Origin: Pseudoduganella albidiflava
GTDB lineage: Bacteria > Pseudomonadota > Gammaproteobacteria > Burkholderiales > Burkholderiaceae_D
DNA: 64,000 bases
Assembly: GCF_004322755.1 (NCBI RefSeq)
Contig: NZ_CP036401.1
Coordinates: 3,658,001-3,722,000 of the forward strand
Direction of reading: 5' to 3'
Shown here: in pieces, positions 52,545 through 61,725 of the stretch
Position numbering within the stretch: the stretch's first letter is position 1
How the letters are laid out: every line of letters starts with the position of its first letter
The notes under the pieces: generated by a model
What the model saw: only the letters and a program-made list of their open reading frames with translations
Database searches by the model: none
Told to the model about the DNA's origin: nothing
Program-made: the position numbers and the translations under genes

Positions 52545-52625
52545 TCTTTCACCCAACGGCAAGGGCCGGGGTCAGACCCGCCGGGTCTGACCCCAGGGTT
52601 TGCGTTGGGGGTTGCTCTTTGCACA
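52545..52625 (+). repeat. Dispersed palindromic repeat, copy G
   Basis: TTTCACCCAACGGCAAGGGCC precedes a core at 52569-52595 identical to the core restored by excising the IS3 element from copy C. The right arm GGGTTTGCGTTGGGGGTTG follows. It lies between the terminator and fdhE. Confidence 0.82.
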
Positions 52626-52666
52626 GTGGCCCTTTGCAATACCAAACCCGAAATATTGGAGTTATC

Positions 52667-53695
52667 TTGGTACAGCGACTGCTAGAACCGGGCGAGATCG
52701 AATCGCTCGACCATACCGCCATCCCCCGCCTGCTGCTGCCGCGGCCGGGCGAACTGTACGCGGCGCGCGCGGAACGGCTGCGCCAGCTGGCGCAAAACAA
52801 CATCAAGGGCATCCCCGTCGACGAGGCGCTGGCCAGCTATGTCAACGTGATGGCCGAGCTCGTGCAGGCGCAGGCGGAGGTCGTGAAGACCCTGCTCCCG
52901 GCCGGCATGCCGCTGCCATCGCAGGACGGGATGCGCACGGCGCATGAACACAACATGCCGCCGCTGCCCGTGACGGGCCAGCGCCCGGAACAGTGGCGCA
53001 CGGTCTTCAACGCCCTGCTCGACAGGCTGGACGCGAAGGCCGCCGGGCAACCGCAGCTGGCGGCCGCCCTGGCCGGCCTGCGCGCGCTGGATGAAGCGCG
53101 GCTGGAAGGCGCGGCCGATGCCGTGCTGGGCGAATTCGCCGAAGGCATCGATGCCGCCCAGGCGCCGTTCGTGGCGGCCGCGCTGCAGGTGACCTGGAGC
53201 GTGATGGCCGCGCAGCTCGACGAGCGCTGGGCCCAGCCGCTGGTCACCGGCATGCTGTGCCCCGTGTGCGGCTCGCACCCGGTGGCCAGCGTGATCCGCA
53301 TCGGCGGCCAGTCGCAGGGCTATCGCTACCTGCATTGCGCGATCTGCGCCAGCGAATGGCATATGGTGCGTGTCAAGTGCTCGTGCTGCGAAGCCAATGC
53401 AAAGGTGGCGTACCAGGGGTTGACCGACGCGAACGCCGATCCGGTCGCCGAGAACGTGGCGGCCGCGCGGGAAGGCAAGACGCTGAACAAGGCCAACGAT
53501 CCCACCCGCGTGGCGCGCGCCGAAACGTGCGACGAGTGCCATGGCTACCGCAAGATCTTCAACCAGGAACACGACTACAACGTGGACCCGCTGGCCGACG
53601 ATCTCGCCAGCCTGGTGCTGGACGTGCTGGTTTCCGAGCTGGGCTATGCGCGCGCCAGCGGCAATCCCCTGCTGCGGCTGGGCTCTCCGGAATGA
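52667..53695 (+). CDS. fdhE: Formate dehydrogenase accessory protein FdhE
   Basis: The protein has 342 residues. The N-terminal part (IPRLLLPRPGELYAARAERL) aligns with E. coli FdhE. The C-terminal rubredoxin-like metal sites are CPVCGSHP, CAICASEW, CSCCEAN and CDECHGY, four CxxC pairs that bind iron. FdhE is needed for assembly of active respiratory formate dehydrogenases and interacts with the alpha subunit. The start is a TTG at 52667 with TTGGAG 5 nt upstream; the longer frame from 52619 extends into the dispersed repeat. Its stop overlaps the selA start (ATGA). Confidence 0.93.
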   Translation: MVQRLLEPGEIESLDHTAIPRLLLPRPGELYAARAERLRQLAQNNIKGIPVDEALASYVNVMAELVQAQAEVVKTLLPAGMPLPSQDGMRTAHEHNMPPLPVTGQRPEQWRTVFNALLDRLDAKAAGQPQLAAALAGLRALDEARLEGAADAVLGEFAEGIDAAQAPFVAAALQVTWSVMAAQLDERWAQPLVTGMLCPVCGSHPVASVIRIGGQSQGYRYLHCAICASEWHMVRVKCSCCEANAKVAYQGLTDANADPVAENVAAAREGKTLNKANDPTRVARAETCDECHGYRKIFNQEHDYNVDPLADDLASLVLDVLVSELGYARASGNPLLRLGSPE

Positions 53696-55164
53696 CGGAA
53701 ACCGTCGGGGAGCGCGATCCGGCACAGCCGGCGGCGGAACCGAAGCCGGCGGTACGCCTGCCGGCCGTGCACCTGCTGCTGGCCGCCCCCGCCTGCCAGC
53801 CGCTGGTGGCGCGGTATGGCCGGGAACAGACCGTGGCCGCCCTGCGTGAAGTGCTGGCCGGGCTGCGCACCGCGCTGCTGGCCGGTAGCGCGGCCGACAC
53901 ATCGGACGATGCCGTGCTGGCCGCGCTGGCCGCGCGGCTCGCGGCGGCCAACCAGCCGGCCCTGCGCCGCCTGTTCAATCTCACCGGCACGGTGCTGCAC
54001 ACCAACCTGGGCCGCGCGCTGTTACCGGACGTGGCCGTGCAGGCCGTGGCCGATGCGCTGCGCTGGCCGATGAACCTGGAATGGGACCTGGAAACGGGCA
54101 AGCGGGGCGACCGCGATACGCTGGTCGAGCAGCACCTGCTGAAACTGACGGGCGCCGAAGCCGTCACCATCGTCAACAACAATGCCGCCGCCGTGCTGCT
54201 GATGCTGAACACGCTGGCCAGCGGCCGCGAAGTGATCGTGTCGCGCGGCGAACTGGTGGAAATCGGCGGCGCCTTCCGCATCCCCGACGTGATGACGCGC
54301 GCCGGCGCCACGCTGCGCGAAGTGGGCGCCACCAACCGCACGCACCTGCGCGATTACGCGGACGGCATCAATGCCGCCACGGCGCTGCTGATGAAGGTCC
54401 ACGCCAGCAATTACGCGATCACCGGTTTCACCAGCGAAGTCAAACTGCCGGAGCTGGCGCCGCTGGCTCGCGAGCGCAACATCCCGGTGGTCGTGGACCT
54501 TGGCAGCGGCACGCTGGTCGACCTGGAAAAGTATGGCCTGCCCCATGAAACCACGGTGCGCGAAACCATTGACGGCGGCGCCGACCTCGTTACCTTCAGT
54601 GGCGACAAGCTGCTGGGCGGGCCCCAGTGCGGCATCATCGCCGGGCGCCGCGACCTGGTCGAGGCCATCAAGGCCAACCCGCTGAAGCGCGCGCTGCGCG
54701 TCGGCAAGCTCACGCTGGCGGCGCTGGAACCCGTGCTGGCGCTGTACCACGCGCCGGACCTGCTGCCGGAGCGCCTGACCACGCTGCGGCTGCTGACCCG
54801 CTCCGCCAGCGCGATGCGGGCGCTGGCCGAACGCCTGTGCGGCCCCATGCAGCAGGCGCTGGGCGATGCGTATGCCGTATCGCCCGAGCCGATGACGAGC
54901 CAGATCGGCAGCGGCGCCCTGCCCGTCGACGTGCTGCCCAGCTTTGGCCTGGCGCTGCGCGCCGCCGCCATCGCGGGCCAGCCCCGGCGCGGCGATCCGC
55001 TCGGCGTGCTGGAGCGCAGGCTGCGCGCCTTGCCCGTGCCGGTGGTTGGCCGCATCGCCGGCGACACGCTGTGGCTCGACCTGCGCTGCCTGGAAGCGCC
55101 GCAGGCCGAGGAATTCGAACGGCAGCTGGCGCACCTGGCGCCGGCTCGGGGGCCGGGCGCATGA
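53692..55164 (+). CDS. selA: L-seryl-tRNA(Sec) selenium transferase SelA
   Basis: The protein has 490 residues. It has an N-terminal tRNA-binding region (about 15-95, [20 protein letters not shown]), [28 protein letters not shown], and the PLP lysine K306 in [13 protein letters not shown]. SelA converts Ser-tRNA(Sec) to Sec-tRNA(Sec) using selenophosphate. The ATGA overlaps at both ends show translational coupling with fdhE and selB. The length is slightly above the usual 460-470. Confidence 0.97.
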   Translation: MTETVGERDPAQPAAEPKPAVRLPAVHLLLAAPACQPLVARYGREQTVAALREVLAGLRTALLAGSAADTSDDAVLAALAARLAAANQPALRRLFNLTGTVLHTNLGRALLPDVAVQAVADALRWPMNLEWDLETGKRGDRDTLVEQHLLKLTGAEAVTIVNNNAAAVLLMLNTLASGREVIVSRGELVEIGGAFRIPDVMTRAGATLREVGATNRTHLRDYADGINAATALLMKVHASNYAITGFTSEVKLPELAPLARERNIPVVVDLGSGTLVDLEKYGLPHETTVRETIDGGADLVTFSGDKLLGGPQCGIIAGRRDLVEAIKANPLKRALRVGKLTLAALEPVLALYHAPDLLPERLTTLRLLTRSASAMRALAERLCGPMQQALGDAYAVSPEPMTSQIGSGALPVDVLPSFGLALRAAAIAGQPRRGDPLGVLERRLRALPVPVVGRIAGDTLWLDLRCLEAPQAEEFERQLAHLAPARGPGA

Positions 55165-57062
55165 TCGTCGGCACCGCGGGCCATATCGACCATGGCAAGA
55201 CCACGCTGACGCGCGCGCTGACGGGCGTCGACACCGACCGCCTGAAGGAGGAAAAGGCGCGCGGCATCTCGATCGAGCTGGGCTACGCCTACCTGCCGCT
55301 GCCGGGTGGCGACATCCTCGGCGTGATCGACGTCCCGGGTCACGAGAAATTCATCCGCACCATGGCCTCCGGCGTGACGGGCATCGACCACGCGCTGCTG
55401 GTGGTGGCGGCGGACGATGGCGTGATGCCGCAGACCGTCGAGCACCTGGCCATCCTGCGGCTGCTGGGCGTGCAGCGCGGTTCCGTGGCGCTGACGAAGA
55501 CGGACCGCGCCGACGAGCGTCGCATCGCCGCCGTCGAGGCGGACATCGCCGCGCTGCTGGCCGATACGCCGCTGGCCGGCGCCCCCGTGTTCCGTACCGC
55601 CGCCACGCAGCCGGGCGATCCCGGCGTGGCCGCCCTGCTCGCCCACCTGGCCGACGCGGCGCGCACGCTGCCCGCGCGCGACGACCGCCGGCTGTTCCGC
55701 CTGGGTATCGACCGCGTCTTCACGCTGGCCGGCCAGGGCACCGTGATCACGGGTACCGCGCTGGCCGGCCGCGTGGCGGTCGGCGACACGCTGGTGCTCG
55801 CGCCCGGTGGCCAGACAGCGCGCGTACGCGGCATCCATGCGCAAAGCCGCAGCGCGGCGGAGGGGCATGGCGGGCAGCGGCTGGCGCTGAACCTGGCCGG
55901 CGTGGCCAGGGACGCCATCGAGCGTGGCACGTGGGCCGTCGCCCCCGCGCTGCAGGCGTGCTCGGAACGCATCGACGCGCGCCTGCTCCTGGCGGGCGGT
56001 GCGAAAAGCGCCGTGCTGAAGGCGTGGTCGCCCGTGCACGTGCACCTGGGCGCCGCGCACCACACCGCGCACGTGGTGCCGCTCGACGAGGACATCGTCC
56101 AGCCGGGCCAGCCGGCGCGCGTGCAACTGGTGTTCGACGTGCCGGTGCACGCGGTGCCGGGAGACCGCTTCGTGGTGCGCAACGCGCAGGCCACGCAGAC
56201 CATCGGCGGCGGCACCGTGCTCGATCCGTTCGGCGCGGCCCGCAAGCGCCGCAGTCCGGCGCGGCTGGCATGGCTCGATGCGCTGCAGGCCTACGTGGAC
56301 AGCGGCGACGTGGCAGACCTGCTGGCGCACAGCCCGCTGGGCGTGCGCACCGCCGCGCTGGTGCGCCTGACCCAGCTGCCCGCCGATGCGCTCGCGCCGC
56401 CGGAAGACTGCCTGCGCCTGCCGCTGGGTGGCGGCGACGAGCTGTGGATCGCCCGGACCGCGCTGGAGCGGCTGGAAGGCTCCGTGCGCGACGCGCTGGC
56501 CGCCTTCCACGCCCGGCAGCCGGACGATGCCGGCCCCGAACTGTGGCGCCTGAAACGGATGGCGCAGCCGGACGCCGAGGATGCGCTGTGGCAGGCGCTG
56601 GTGGCGCGCATGCTGGCCGCCGGCACCGTCGCGCAGCGCGGCCACAGCCTGCACCTGCCGGAGCACAGCGTGGCGCTGACGCCCGAAGAAGAAGCCCTGG
56701 CGGCACCGCTGCTGGCCGCGCTGGAACGGGGCCGCTTCGATCCGCCCTGGGTGCGCGACCTGGGGAAGGAATTCCGGGTGCCCGAGGACGAGGTGCGGCG
56801 CCTGCTGCGCAAGCTGGCCCGGGCCGGGCAATTGTCCCAGGTGGTACCGGACCTGTTCTACCATCCGCGCGCGCTGGCGGCGCTGGCGAACATCGTCGCC
56901 ACGCTACCGGACACGCAGGCGGCCACGTTCCGCGACGCAACGGGCCTGGGCCGCAAGCGGGCCATCCAGGTGTTGGAGTTTTTCGACCGCGTCGGCTATA
57001 CTCGCCGCGTTCGCAACAGCCACCTGGTGCGGCCCAACGCGAGCTGGCCCGACCCTGCATGA
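55161..57062 (+). CDS. selB: Selenocysteine-specific elongation factor SelB
   Basis: The protein has 633 residues. The EF-Tu-like G domain begins [20 protein letters not shown] with [15 protein letters not shown] (switch II) and TKTDRAD (G4). Domains II-III follow (about 175-340). Four C-terminal winged helices (about 370-630, ending [17 protein letters not shown]) bind the SECIS loop. SelB brings Sec-tRNA to the ribosome at the fdnG TGA. It is coupled to selA by ATGA, and the tRNA-Sec gene follows 40 bp downstream. Confidence 0.97.
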   Translation: MIVGTAGHIDHGKTTLTRALTGVDTDRLKEEKARGISIELGYAYLPLPGGDILGVIDVPGHEKFIRTMASGVTGIDHALLVVAADDGVMPQTVEHLAILRLLGVQRGSVALTKTDRADERRIAAVEADIAALLADTPLAGAPVFRTAATQPGDPGVAALLAHLADAARTLPARDDRRLFRLGIDRVFTLAGQGTVITGTALAGRVAVGDTLVLAPGGQTARVRGIHAQSRSAAEGHGGQRLALNLAGVARDAIERGTWAVAPALQACSERIDARLLLAGGAKSAVLKAWSPVHVHLGAAHHTAHVVPLDEDIVQPGQPARVQLVFDVPVHAVPGDRFVVRNAQATQTIGGGTVLDPFGAARKRRSPARLAWLDALQAYVDSGDVADLLAHSPLGVRTAALVRLTQLPADALAPPEDCLRLPLGGGDELWIARTALERLEGSVRDALAAFHARQPDDAGPELWRLKRMAQPDAEDALWQALVARMLAAGTVAQRGHSLHLPEHSVALTPEEEALAAPLLAALERGRFDPPWVRDLGKEFRVPEDEVRRLLRKLARAGQLSQVVPDLFYHPRALAALANIVATLPDTQAATFRDATGLGRKRAIQVLEFFDRVGYTRRVRNSHLVRPNASWPDPA

Positions 57063-57102
57063 TGCCCGCACGGCGCGGGCCTGGCGACAATCTGCGACAC
57101 GA

Positions 57103-57198
57103 GGAAGGCATTCTCATCCGGTGATGGGGCCGGGCTTCAAACCCGGTGAGGGGCGTCAGCCGTTCCTCTGTAAGTTCGACTCTTTCTGCCTTCCGCCA
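57103..57198 (+). tRNA. selC: tRNA-Sec (anticodon TCA)
   Basis: The gene is about 96 nt. An 8-bp acceptor stem (GGAAGGCA at 57103-57110 with TGCCTTCC at 57187-57194) is followed by an encoded GCCA end. The anticodon stem CCGGG/CCCGG (57130-57134/57142-57146) encloses CTTCAAA with anticodon TCA at 57137-57139. A long variable arm (GAGGGG...CCTC near 57147-57170) and GTTCGACTC T loop follow. All match E. coli selC in layout. It decodes the UGA of fdnG. Confidence 0.95.
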
Positions 57199-57233
57199 TC
57201 TTCCTGCGACCGCCCCGGCCGCGGCGCGCTTTC

Positions 57234-57281
57234 ATCCCGGTAGCCATCCCGGTTGCCATCCCGGTTGCCATCTCAGTTGCT
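57234..57281. repeat. Four tandem 12-bp repeats downstream of selC
   Basis: ATCCCGGTAGCC (57234-57245), ATCCCGGTTGCC (57246-57257), the same again (57258-57269) and a degenerate ATCTCAGTTGCT (57270-57281). It lies between selC and the promoter of the lipoprotein gene. Confidence 0.85.
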
Positions 57282-57295
57282 ATATGTAACGGCAG

Positions 57296-57324
57296 TTGAC
57301 GAGGCGATGCCATTTCGGCATGTT
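57296..57324 (+). promoter_or_regulatory. Promoter of the vWFA lipoprotein gene
   Basis: -35 TTGACG (57296-57301), 17-bp spacer, -10 CATGTT (57319-57324). The leader would be about 25 nt to the ATG at 57355. Confidence 0.5.
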
Positions 57325-57354
57325 AGCGGGATTCCACACCTTGCGAGGCATCCC

Positions 57355-59112
57355 ATGAAAGCGCCCTTCCACCTGGTCCCGCCGCTGGCCATCGCCGCCC
57401 TGCTGGCGGCCTGCAGCAGCGGTTCGGTTCAACAGCAGCCGGCGCAGGAGCAGGCCGCACAGGATCAGGCTTCACCGCAGGTGCCGGCCGCGCCAGTGCC
57501 GCCGGCACCGCCGGCCGCGCCGTCACCGTCGGTCACGGTGGCCGGCAGCAGGGCCAACATCACGGCCCTGCGGCGCCCCATGCAGATGCCCGGCGCCTAC
57601 TACCTGCCGCCCATGGTCGTGCAACAAGGCGCCAACAAGTTCCCCGGCAAGGATGCCAACAAGGCCGTGCTGGTCAGCGAACAGCCGGTATCGACCTTCA
57701 GCGCCGACGTGGACACGGCCTCGTATGCGTTCGTGCGGCGCCTGCTGGCCGCCGGGAGCCTGCCGCCGGCCGACGCGGTGCGGGTCGAAGAGATGGTCAA
57801 TTACTTCCCCTACCGGTATGCCGCGCCGCGCGACCCGGCCCGGCCATTCGCGATCGGCACCGGCGTCGTGCCGAGCCCGTGGCAGGCCGGCAACCAGCTG
57901 GTGCACATCGCCGTGCGCGGCTACGACATCGCCGCCGCAGCCCGGCCGCGCGCCAACGTGGTGCTGCTGGTCGACGTGTCGGGCTCGATGGAGCCGGCCG
58001 ACCGGCTGCCGCTGCTGAAGCAGGCGTTCCGCCTGTTCGCCCAGCAGCTGCGCGACAACGACACCGTGGCCATCGTCACCTACGCCAACGGCACGGGCGT
58101 GGCGCTGGAACCGACCACCGGCAAGGACAAGGGCAAGATCGCCGACGCCATCGCCGCCTTGCAGGGCGGCGGCGGCACGGCCGGCGGCGCGGGACTGCAG
58201 CGCGCCTATGACCTGGCCAAGCGCCATTTCGATCCGAAGGCCGTGAACCGCGTGATCCTGGCCACCGACGGCGACTTCAACCTCGGCATGAGCGACCCGC
58301 GGCAACTGGAGCAATTCATCGCCGGCCAGCGCAAGAGCGGCGTCTACCTGTCGATTCTCGGCGTCGGCGAAGGCAACCTGAACGACGCGCTGATGCAGCG
58401 CCTGGCCCAAGCCGGCAATGGCAACGCGGCCTACATCGATTCGCTGCTGGAGGCGCGCAAGGCGCTGGGCCAGGAACTGGGCTCGACCATGTTCCCGATC
58501 GCCAACGACGTCAAGCTGCAGATCGAGTTCAATCCCGCGCACGTGGCCGCGTATCGCCTGGTCGGGTATGAAACGCGCATGCTGGACCGGCAGGACTTCA
58601 AGGATGACAAGGTGGATGCGGGCGACATCGGTGCCGGCCATACGGTGACGGCGATCTACGAGATCACGCCGGCGGCCGCCGCGGGCAAGCTGGTCGATCC
58701 GCCGCGCTATGCCGGCAACGGGACGCGCAAGGCCGCCGCGCCGGAGCGGAAGGCCGGCAGCGATGAACTGTGCTTCGTGAAGCTGCGCTACAAGCTGCCG
58801 GGCGAATCGGCCAGCCGGCAGATCGATCACCCGGTGCGGGCCACGGCGCGTGCCACGCTCGACGCCGCGCCGGACGACCAGCGCTTCGCCATCGCCGTGG
58901 CGGCGTTCGGGCAAAAGCTGCGCGGCGAACCGCAACTGGCCGGCATGGCGTATCCGGACATCGCCGCGCTGGCCAATGCCGCGCGGGGTGCCGATCCGGA
59001 CGGCTACCGTGCCGAGTTCGTGCGGCTGGTGCAGATGGCCGACACGCTGGACAAGGTGGGCCCGCAAGCGAGCCATGGCGCGCCGCGGCCGCACGCCGCC
59101 ATCGCCCGCTGA
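57355..59112 (+). CDS. vWFA-domain lipoprotein, YfbK-like
   Basis: The protein has 585 residues. A lipoprotein signal ends in LLAACSS (acylated Cys about residue 19). A Gln/Ala/Pro-rich linker (about 25-60) is followed by the vWF N-terminal conserved region (STFSADVDTASYAFVRR). A vWFA domain with the MIDAS motif DVSGSM (about 205) plus Thr/Asp in ATDGDFNLG comes next, and a C-terminal DUF3520-type domain ends the protein. It is probably anchored on the periplasmic face of a membrane and binds a protein through a divalent metal. The role is unknown. The ATG at 57355 begins the lipoprotein signal; an upstream ATG (57253) does not. Confidence 0.9.
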   Translation: MKAPFHLVPPLAIAALLAACSSGSVQQQPAQEQAAQDQASPQVPAAPVPPAPPAAPSPSVTVAGSRANITALRRPMQMPGAYYLPPMVVQQGANKFPGKDANKAVLVSEQPVSTFSADVDTASYAFVRRLLAAGSLPPADAVRVEEMVNYFPYRYAAPRDPARPFAIGTGVVPSPWQAGNQLVHIAVRGYDIAAAARPRANVVLLVDVSGSMEPADRLPLLKQAFRLFAQQLRDNDTVAIVTYANGTGVALEPTTGKDKGKIADAIAALQGGGGTAGGAGLQRAYDLAKRHFDPKAVNRVILATDGDFNLGMSDPRQLEQFIAGQRKSGVYLSILGVGEGNLNDALMQRLAQAGNGNAAYIDSLLEARKALGQELGSTMFPIANDVKLQIEFNPAHVAAYRLVGYETRMLDRQDFKDDKVDAGDIGAGHTVTAIYEITPAAAAGKLVDPPRYAGNGTRKAAAPERKAGSDELCFVKLRYKLPGESASRQIDHPVRATARATLDAAPDDQRFAIAVAAFGQKLRGEPQLAGMAYPDIAALANAARGADPDGYRAEFVRLVQMADTLDKVGPQASHGAPRPHAAIAR

Positions 59113-59155
59113 TCCACCGCGCTACTCCGCTGCACTACTCCGCTGCGCTGCCCGA

Positions 59156-60037
59156 CTATCCCGGGCCGGCTATCCCGAGGAAGCTGTCCCCGGCCGCGCT
59201 GGCCGGACCTGGATGGCCGGGCCTTTGCATCCGCTCGACCAGCGGCGCGACTGCCCGCAGCAAGGGCGCCGGCGAGACCGGCGGCCCGCCGGCATGCCAG
59301 GCATCCTGGAATTCGGCGATCTCGACACCGATGACTTCGCCCCGCGCAATCGCCACGCAGGCATCGCGCAGGTCGTCGAGGCCGAGCCCGTTCGCATGCA
59401 CGTAATCGGTCGGCACGATGCCCGGTTCCAGCACGTCGCAGTCGAGGTGCACGTAGACCGGCCGGCCCGCAATGGCGTCGGCCAGCCGCGCCGCCAGCCC
59501 GGGTCCCGGCGGCACGTGGCGTACGGCCCCCGATGCGATCAGCTCCACTTCGAACGCATCGAGGTCGCGCTGGCCCACCAGCACGATGGACGACAGCGCA
59601 ATGCCGGCGCCAAGTCCGGACTGCCACAAGCCCGCCGGTCCCGACAGGGCAAGCCCGCCAAGATACCCCGAGCCTGTCGATACCGGCGTGTTCAGGTCCG
59701 CATGGGCATCGAACCACACCACGCAGGCGTCCGGACGGTACCTGCCGACGATCGGCAGCGTGGCCAGCGACACGGCGCAACGGCTGGTGGCCGACAGCGG
59801 ACGTTCGCCGGCGGAAAAGATCGACTCGAAGCGCCGCTGCAGTTCGCGCAGCGCCGGCAGGGCGGAGTCGAGTTCAGTGCGCCAGCCGGCCGACAGCGCC
59901 CTTGCCGGCTGGCCGACCGTGCAGGGGGCGATCCCGAGCATGTCGCCCAGGCAGTTGGCGATGGCCATGGCGCCGGGAATGGCGAGATCGTTGTGGTCGC
60001 CGGCGCGGCCCTGGAATACGGTCAGTGCGATGGTCAT
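59156..60037 (-). CDS. Arginase/agmatinase-fold protein lacking key metal ligands
   Basis: The protein has 293 residues of ureohydrolase fold. WFDAHADLNTP (D110, H112, D114) and HLDCDVLEPG (D199, D201) are intact. The first family motif, normally GGDHS and supplying a Mn-ligand His, reads ATSRC (83-87). The SGNxHG substrate/proton-shuttle motif reads SGYLGG (123-128). Arginase activity is therefore doubtful; it may bind one metal, use another chemistry or act as a sensor. It is divergent from an ArgP-like LysR gene across 104 bp bearing an inverted repeat, so it is probably controlled by basic amino acids. The start ATG at 60037 begins the conserved fold; an upstream frame adds 18 residues. 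Confidence 0.85.
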   Translation of the reverse strand: MTIALTVFQGRAGDHNDLAIPGAMAIANCLGDMLGIAPCTVGQPARALSAGWRTELDSALPALRELQRRFESIFSAGERPLSATSRCAVSLATLPIVGRYRPDACVVWFDAHADLNTPVSTGSGYLGGLALSGPAGLWQSGLGAGIALSSIVLVGQRDLDAFEVELIASGAVRHVPPGPGLAARLADAIAGRPVYVHLDCDVLEPGIVPTDYVHANGLGLDDLRDACVAIARGEVIGVEIAEFQDAWHAGGPPVSPAPLLRAVAPLVERMQRPGHPGPASAAGDSFLGIAGPG

Positions 60038-60100
60038 GGTGGATCCGGATTGGTCATGGAAGCGCTTGCACGCCGACGGAGCTTGACGCACTTACGCGGC

Positions 60101-60142
60101 TTAGCCAAACTTGTTATTCTTGGGATCGACAAGTTTTGCTAA
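60101..60142. promoter_or_regulatory. LysR-type operator between the arginase-like and argP-like genes
   Basis: TTAGCCAAACTTGT (60101-60114) and ACAAGTTTTGCTAA (60129-60142) form a 14-bp inverted repeat with one mismatch and a 14-bp gap. The right arm abuts the regulator's ATG, suggesting autorepression together with control of the divergent gene. Confidence 0.65.
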
Positions 60143-61047
60143 TGCCCCACCTGAACTCCGCCCAGCTTGCCGCATTCGCCGCCATCGTGGCAGGCGGCAG
60201 CTTCGAAGCGGCCGGCCGTGCGCTGCACGTGACCGCCTCGGCCATCAGCCAGCGGCTGAAAGCGCTGGAGGACACACTCGGGCAGGTGCTCGTCGTGCGT
60301 GGCACGCCGTGCCGTGCCACGGCCGCCGGCCAGCTGCTGCTGCGCCATGCGCTGCAGGTGTCGACGCTGGAAGAAGAACTGCGCTTGCGGCTCGGCATGC
60401 ACGGCGCAGAACCGGCGCGGCCCGTCCGGCTGCCCGTTGCCGTCAATGCCGATTCACTGGACGGCTGGTTCGTGGAGGCGGCTTCGGCGTGCTGCGCGCA
60501 CGGCGGCATCGCACTGGATTTGCGTGTGGAAGACCAGGGACATTCCGCCGCGCTGCTGCGCGATGGCGAAGTGATGGCCGCGATCAGCGCGTCTCCCGCC
60601 GCGACGCAGGGATGCTCGGTCGAGTACCTCGGCAGCATGCGCTACCTGGCACTGGCGGCGCCGGCATTTTGCAACCGTTATTTCGCGGCAGGCGTGGATG
60701 CCGCGACGCTGGCGGAGGCGCCCGTGCTGGTCTACAACGCCAAGGATCGCATGCAGTGGGACTTCATGGCGGCGCATGGCGGCAGCCCAGACGAACCGCC
60801 CGCGCATTTCGTGCCGTCGACGCGGGCCTTCGTGGAGCTGGCGGAACAGGGCCTCGGCTGGGGCATGATCCCGGAACACCTGGCCCAGGCCAATGTACGT
60901 TCCGGCGCGCTCGTGGAGATCGTGGCCGACCGGCACATCGACGTCGGGCTCTACTGGCATCGCTGGCAGATCGCGTCAACCCCGCTGGCGACGCTGAGCG
61001 AAGCGGTCCGGGACGCGGCGCGGCGGCACCTGCGCGCGCCAGCGTGA
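60142..61047 (+). CDS. LysR-family regulator, ArgP-like
   Basis: The protein has 301 residues, beginning MPHLNSAQLAAFAAIVAGGSF. The HTH (AAGRALHVTASAISQRLKAL) and the length match ArgP/IciA, which senses lysine and arginine and controls amino-acid export and metabolism. The effector domain (about 90-290) contains VRLPVAVNADSLDGWFVEA, typical of this branch. Its most likely target is the divergent arginase-like gene. The ATG is at 60142, within the right arm of the operator-like repeat, so the leader is short or absent. Confidence 0.87.
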   Translation: MPHLNSAQLAAFAAIVAGGSFEAAGRALHVTASAISQRLKALEDTLGQVLVVRGTPCRATAAGQLLLRHALQVSTLEEELRLRLGMHGAEPARPVRLPVAVNADSLDGWFVEAASACCAHGGIALDLRVEDQGHSAALLRDGEVMAAISASPAATQGCSVEYLGSMRYLALAAPAFCNRYFAAGVDAATLAEAPVLVYNAKDRMQWDFMAAHGGSPDEPPAHFVPSTRAFVELAEQGLGWGMIPEHLAQANVRSGALVEIVADRHIDVGLYWHRWQIASTPLATLSEAVRDAARRHLRAPA

Positions 61048-61072
61048 CGCGCTACCGCGGCGCAGCCACGGC

Positions 61073-61501
61073 TTACTTCTTGCCGCTCTTCGGCGCCTCG
61101 TCCAGCGCGCGGCGCTCGACCGGGTTCACGTAGGCTTCCGACGGCTTAATCTCCATCGCGCCTTCAGCACCAAGGTCGCCGTTGCCCGCACCGATCCCCG
61201 TGGTGGCCGTGGCGCTGGAACCCGCGCCGACGCGCTCGCCGGTCATCGAGCCGCCGCTCGTGTCGACCTTGCCCGCCTGCCGCGCGGTGGGCGCATTGCG
61301 TGCCTGGCCGGCGTTCTTGTCCGCCTGCTTGCTGGAGTTGCGCTGCGCCGTCGCCGTCTTGCCCGGGGTGGCTTCGGTCGCGGCCTTGTTGTCCGACTGT
61401 GTCTGCGGCGGGTTGGCCATGTTGCTGACGGAATGGCTTTGCGCCGAAGCGGCGCTGGTGAATGCCAGGGCGGCGACTGCCGCGATCAGGTGGATGTGCA
61501 T
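61073..61501 (-). CDS. Small exported hypothetical protein
   Basis: This 142-residue protein has a signal peptide (MHIHLIAAVAALAFTSAASA, cleaved near AQS). A low-complexity, polar, Ala/Thr/Ser/Gly-rich body follows (TEATPGKTATAQRNSSKQAD, GSSATATTGIGAGNGDLGAE). A short conserved-looking end (EIKPSEAYVNPVERRALDEA) ends in KKstop. It is predicted to be periplasmic and largely disordered. I do not recognise the family. Confidence 0.65.
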   Translation of the reverse strand: MHIHLIAAVAALAFTSAASAQSHSVSNMANPPQTQSDNKAATEATPGKTATAQRNSSKQADKNAGQARNAPTARQAGKVDTSGGSMTGERVGAGSSATATTGIGAGNGDLGAEGAMEIKPSEAYVNPVERRALDEAPKSGKK

Positions 61502-61725
61502 GATGGTCTCCTCGGGCGACTAGCCCTGCAATGCTCCGGCAAGATGCCGAAATGACACTTCCATTCTGCCATCCTGCTCAGCAATAGCCTGTAGGAGAAG
61601 GCCGCGTGTGCAAGTCGGTTCGCGACCCACGCGCCACCGCGCACGCGCTCCGGGCACGCGTGCGCAGCCGAACAGACGCGGCGGCGCCGCCTTGCCATCC
61701 TGCATGGCTTGACCGGAGAACGCCC

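Noticed and set aside
4893..52625. CRISPR array, suggested by repeated short palindromes
   Set aside because: Copies are single, kilobases apart, in both orientations and without spacers or cas genes.
57103..57198. Ordinary serine or suppressor tRNA
   Set aside because: The 8-bp acceptor stem, TCA anticodon, long variable arm and position after selB identify tRNA-Sec.
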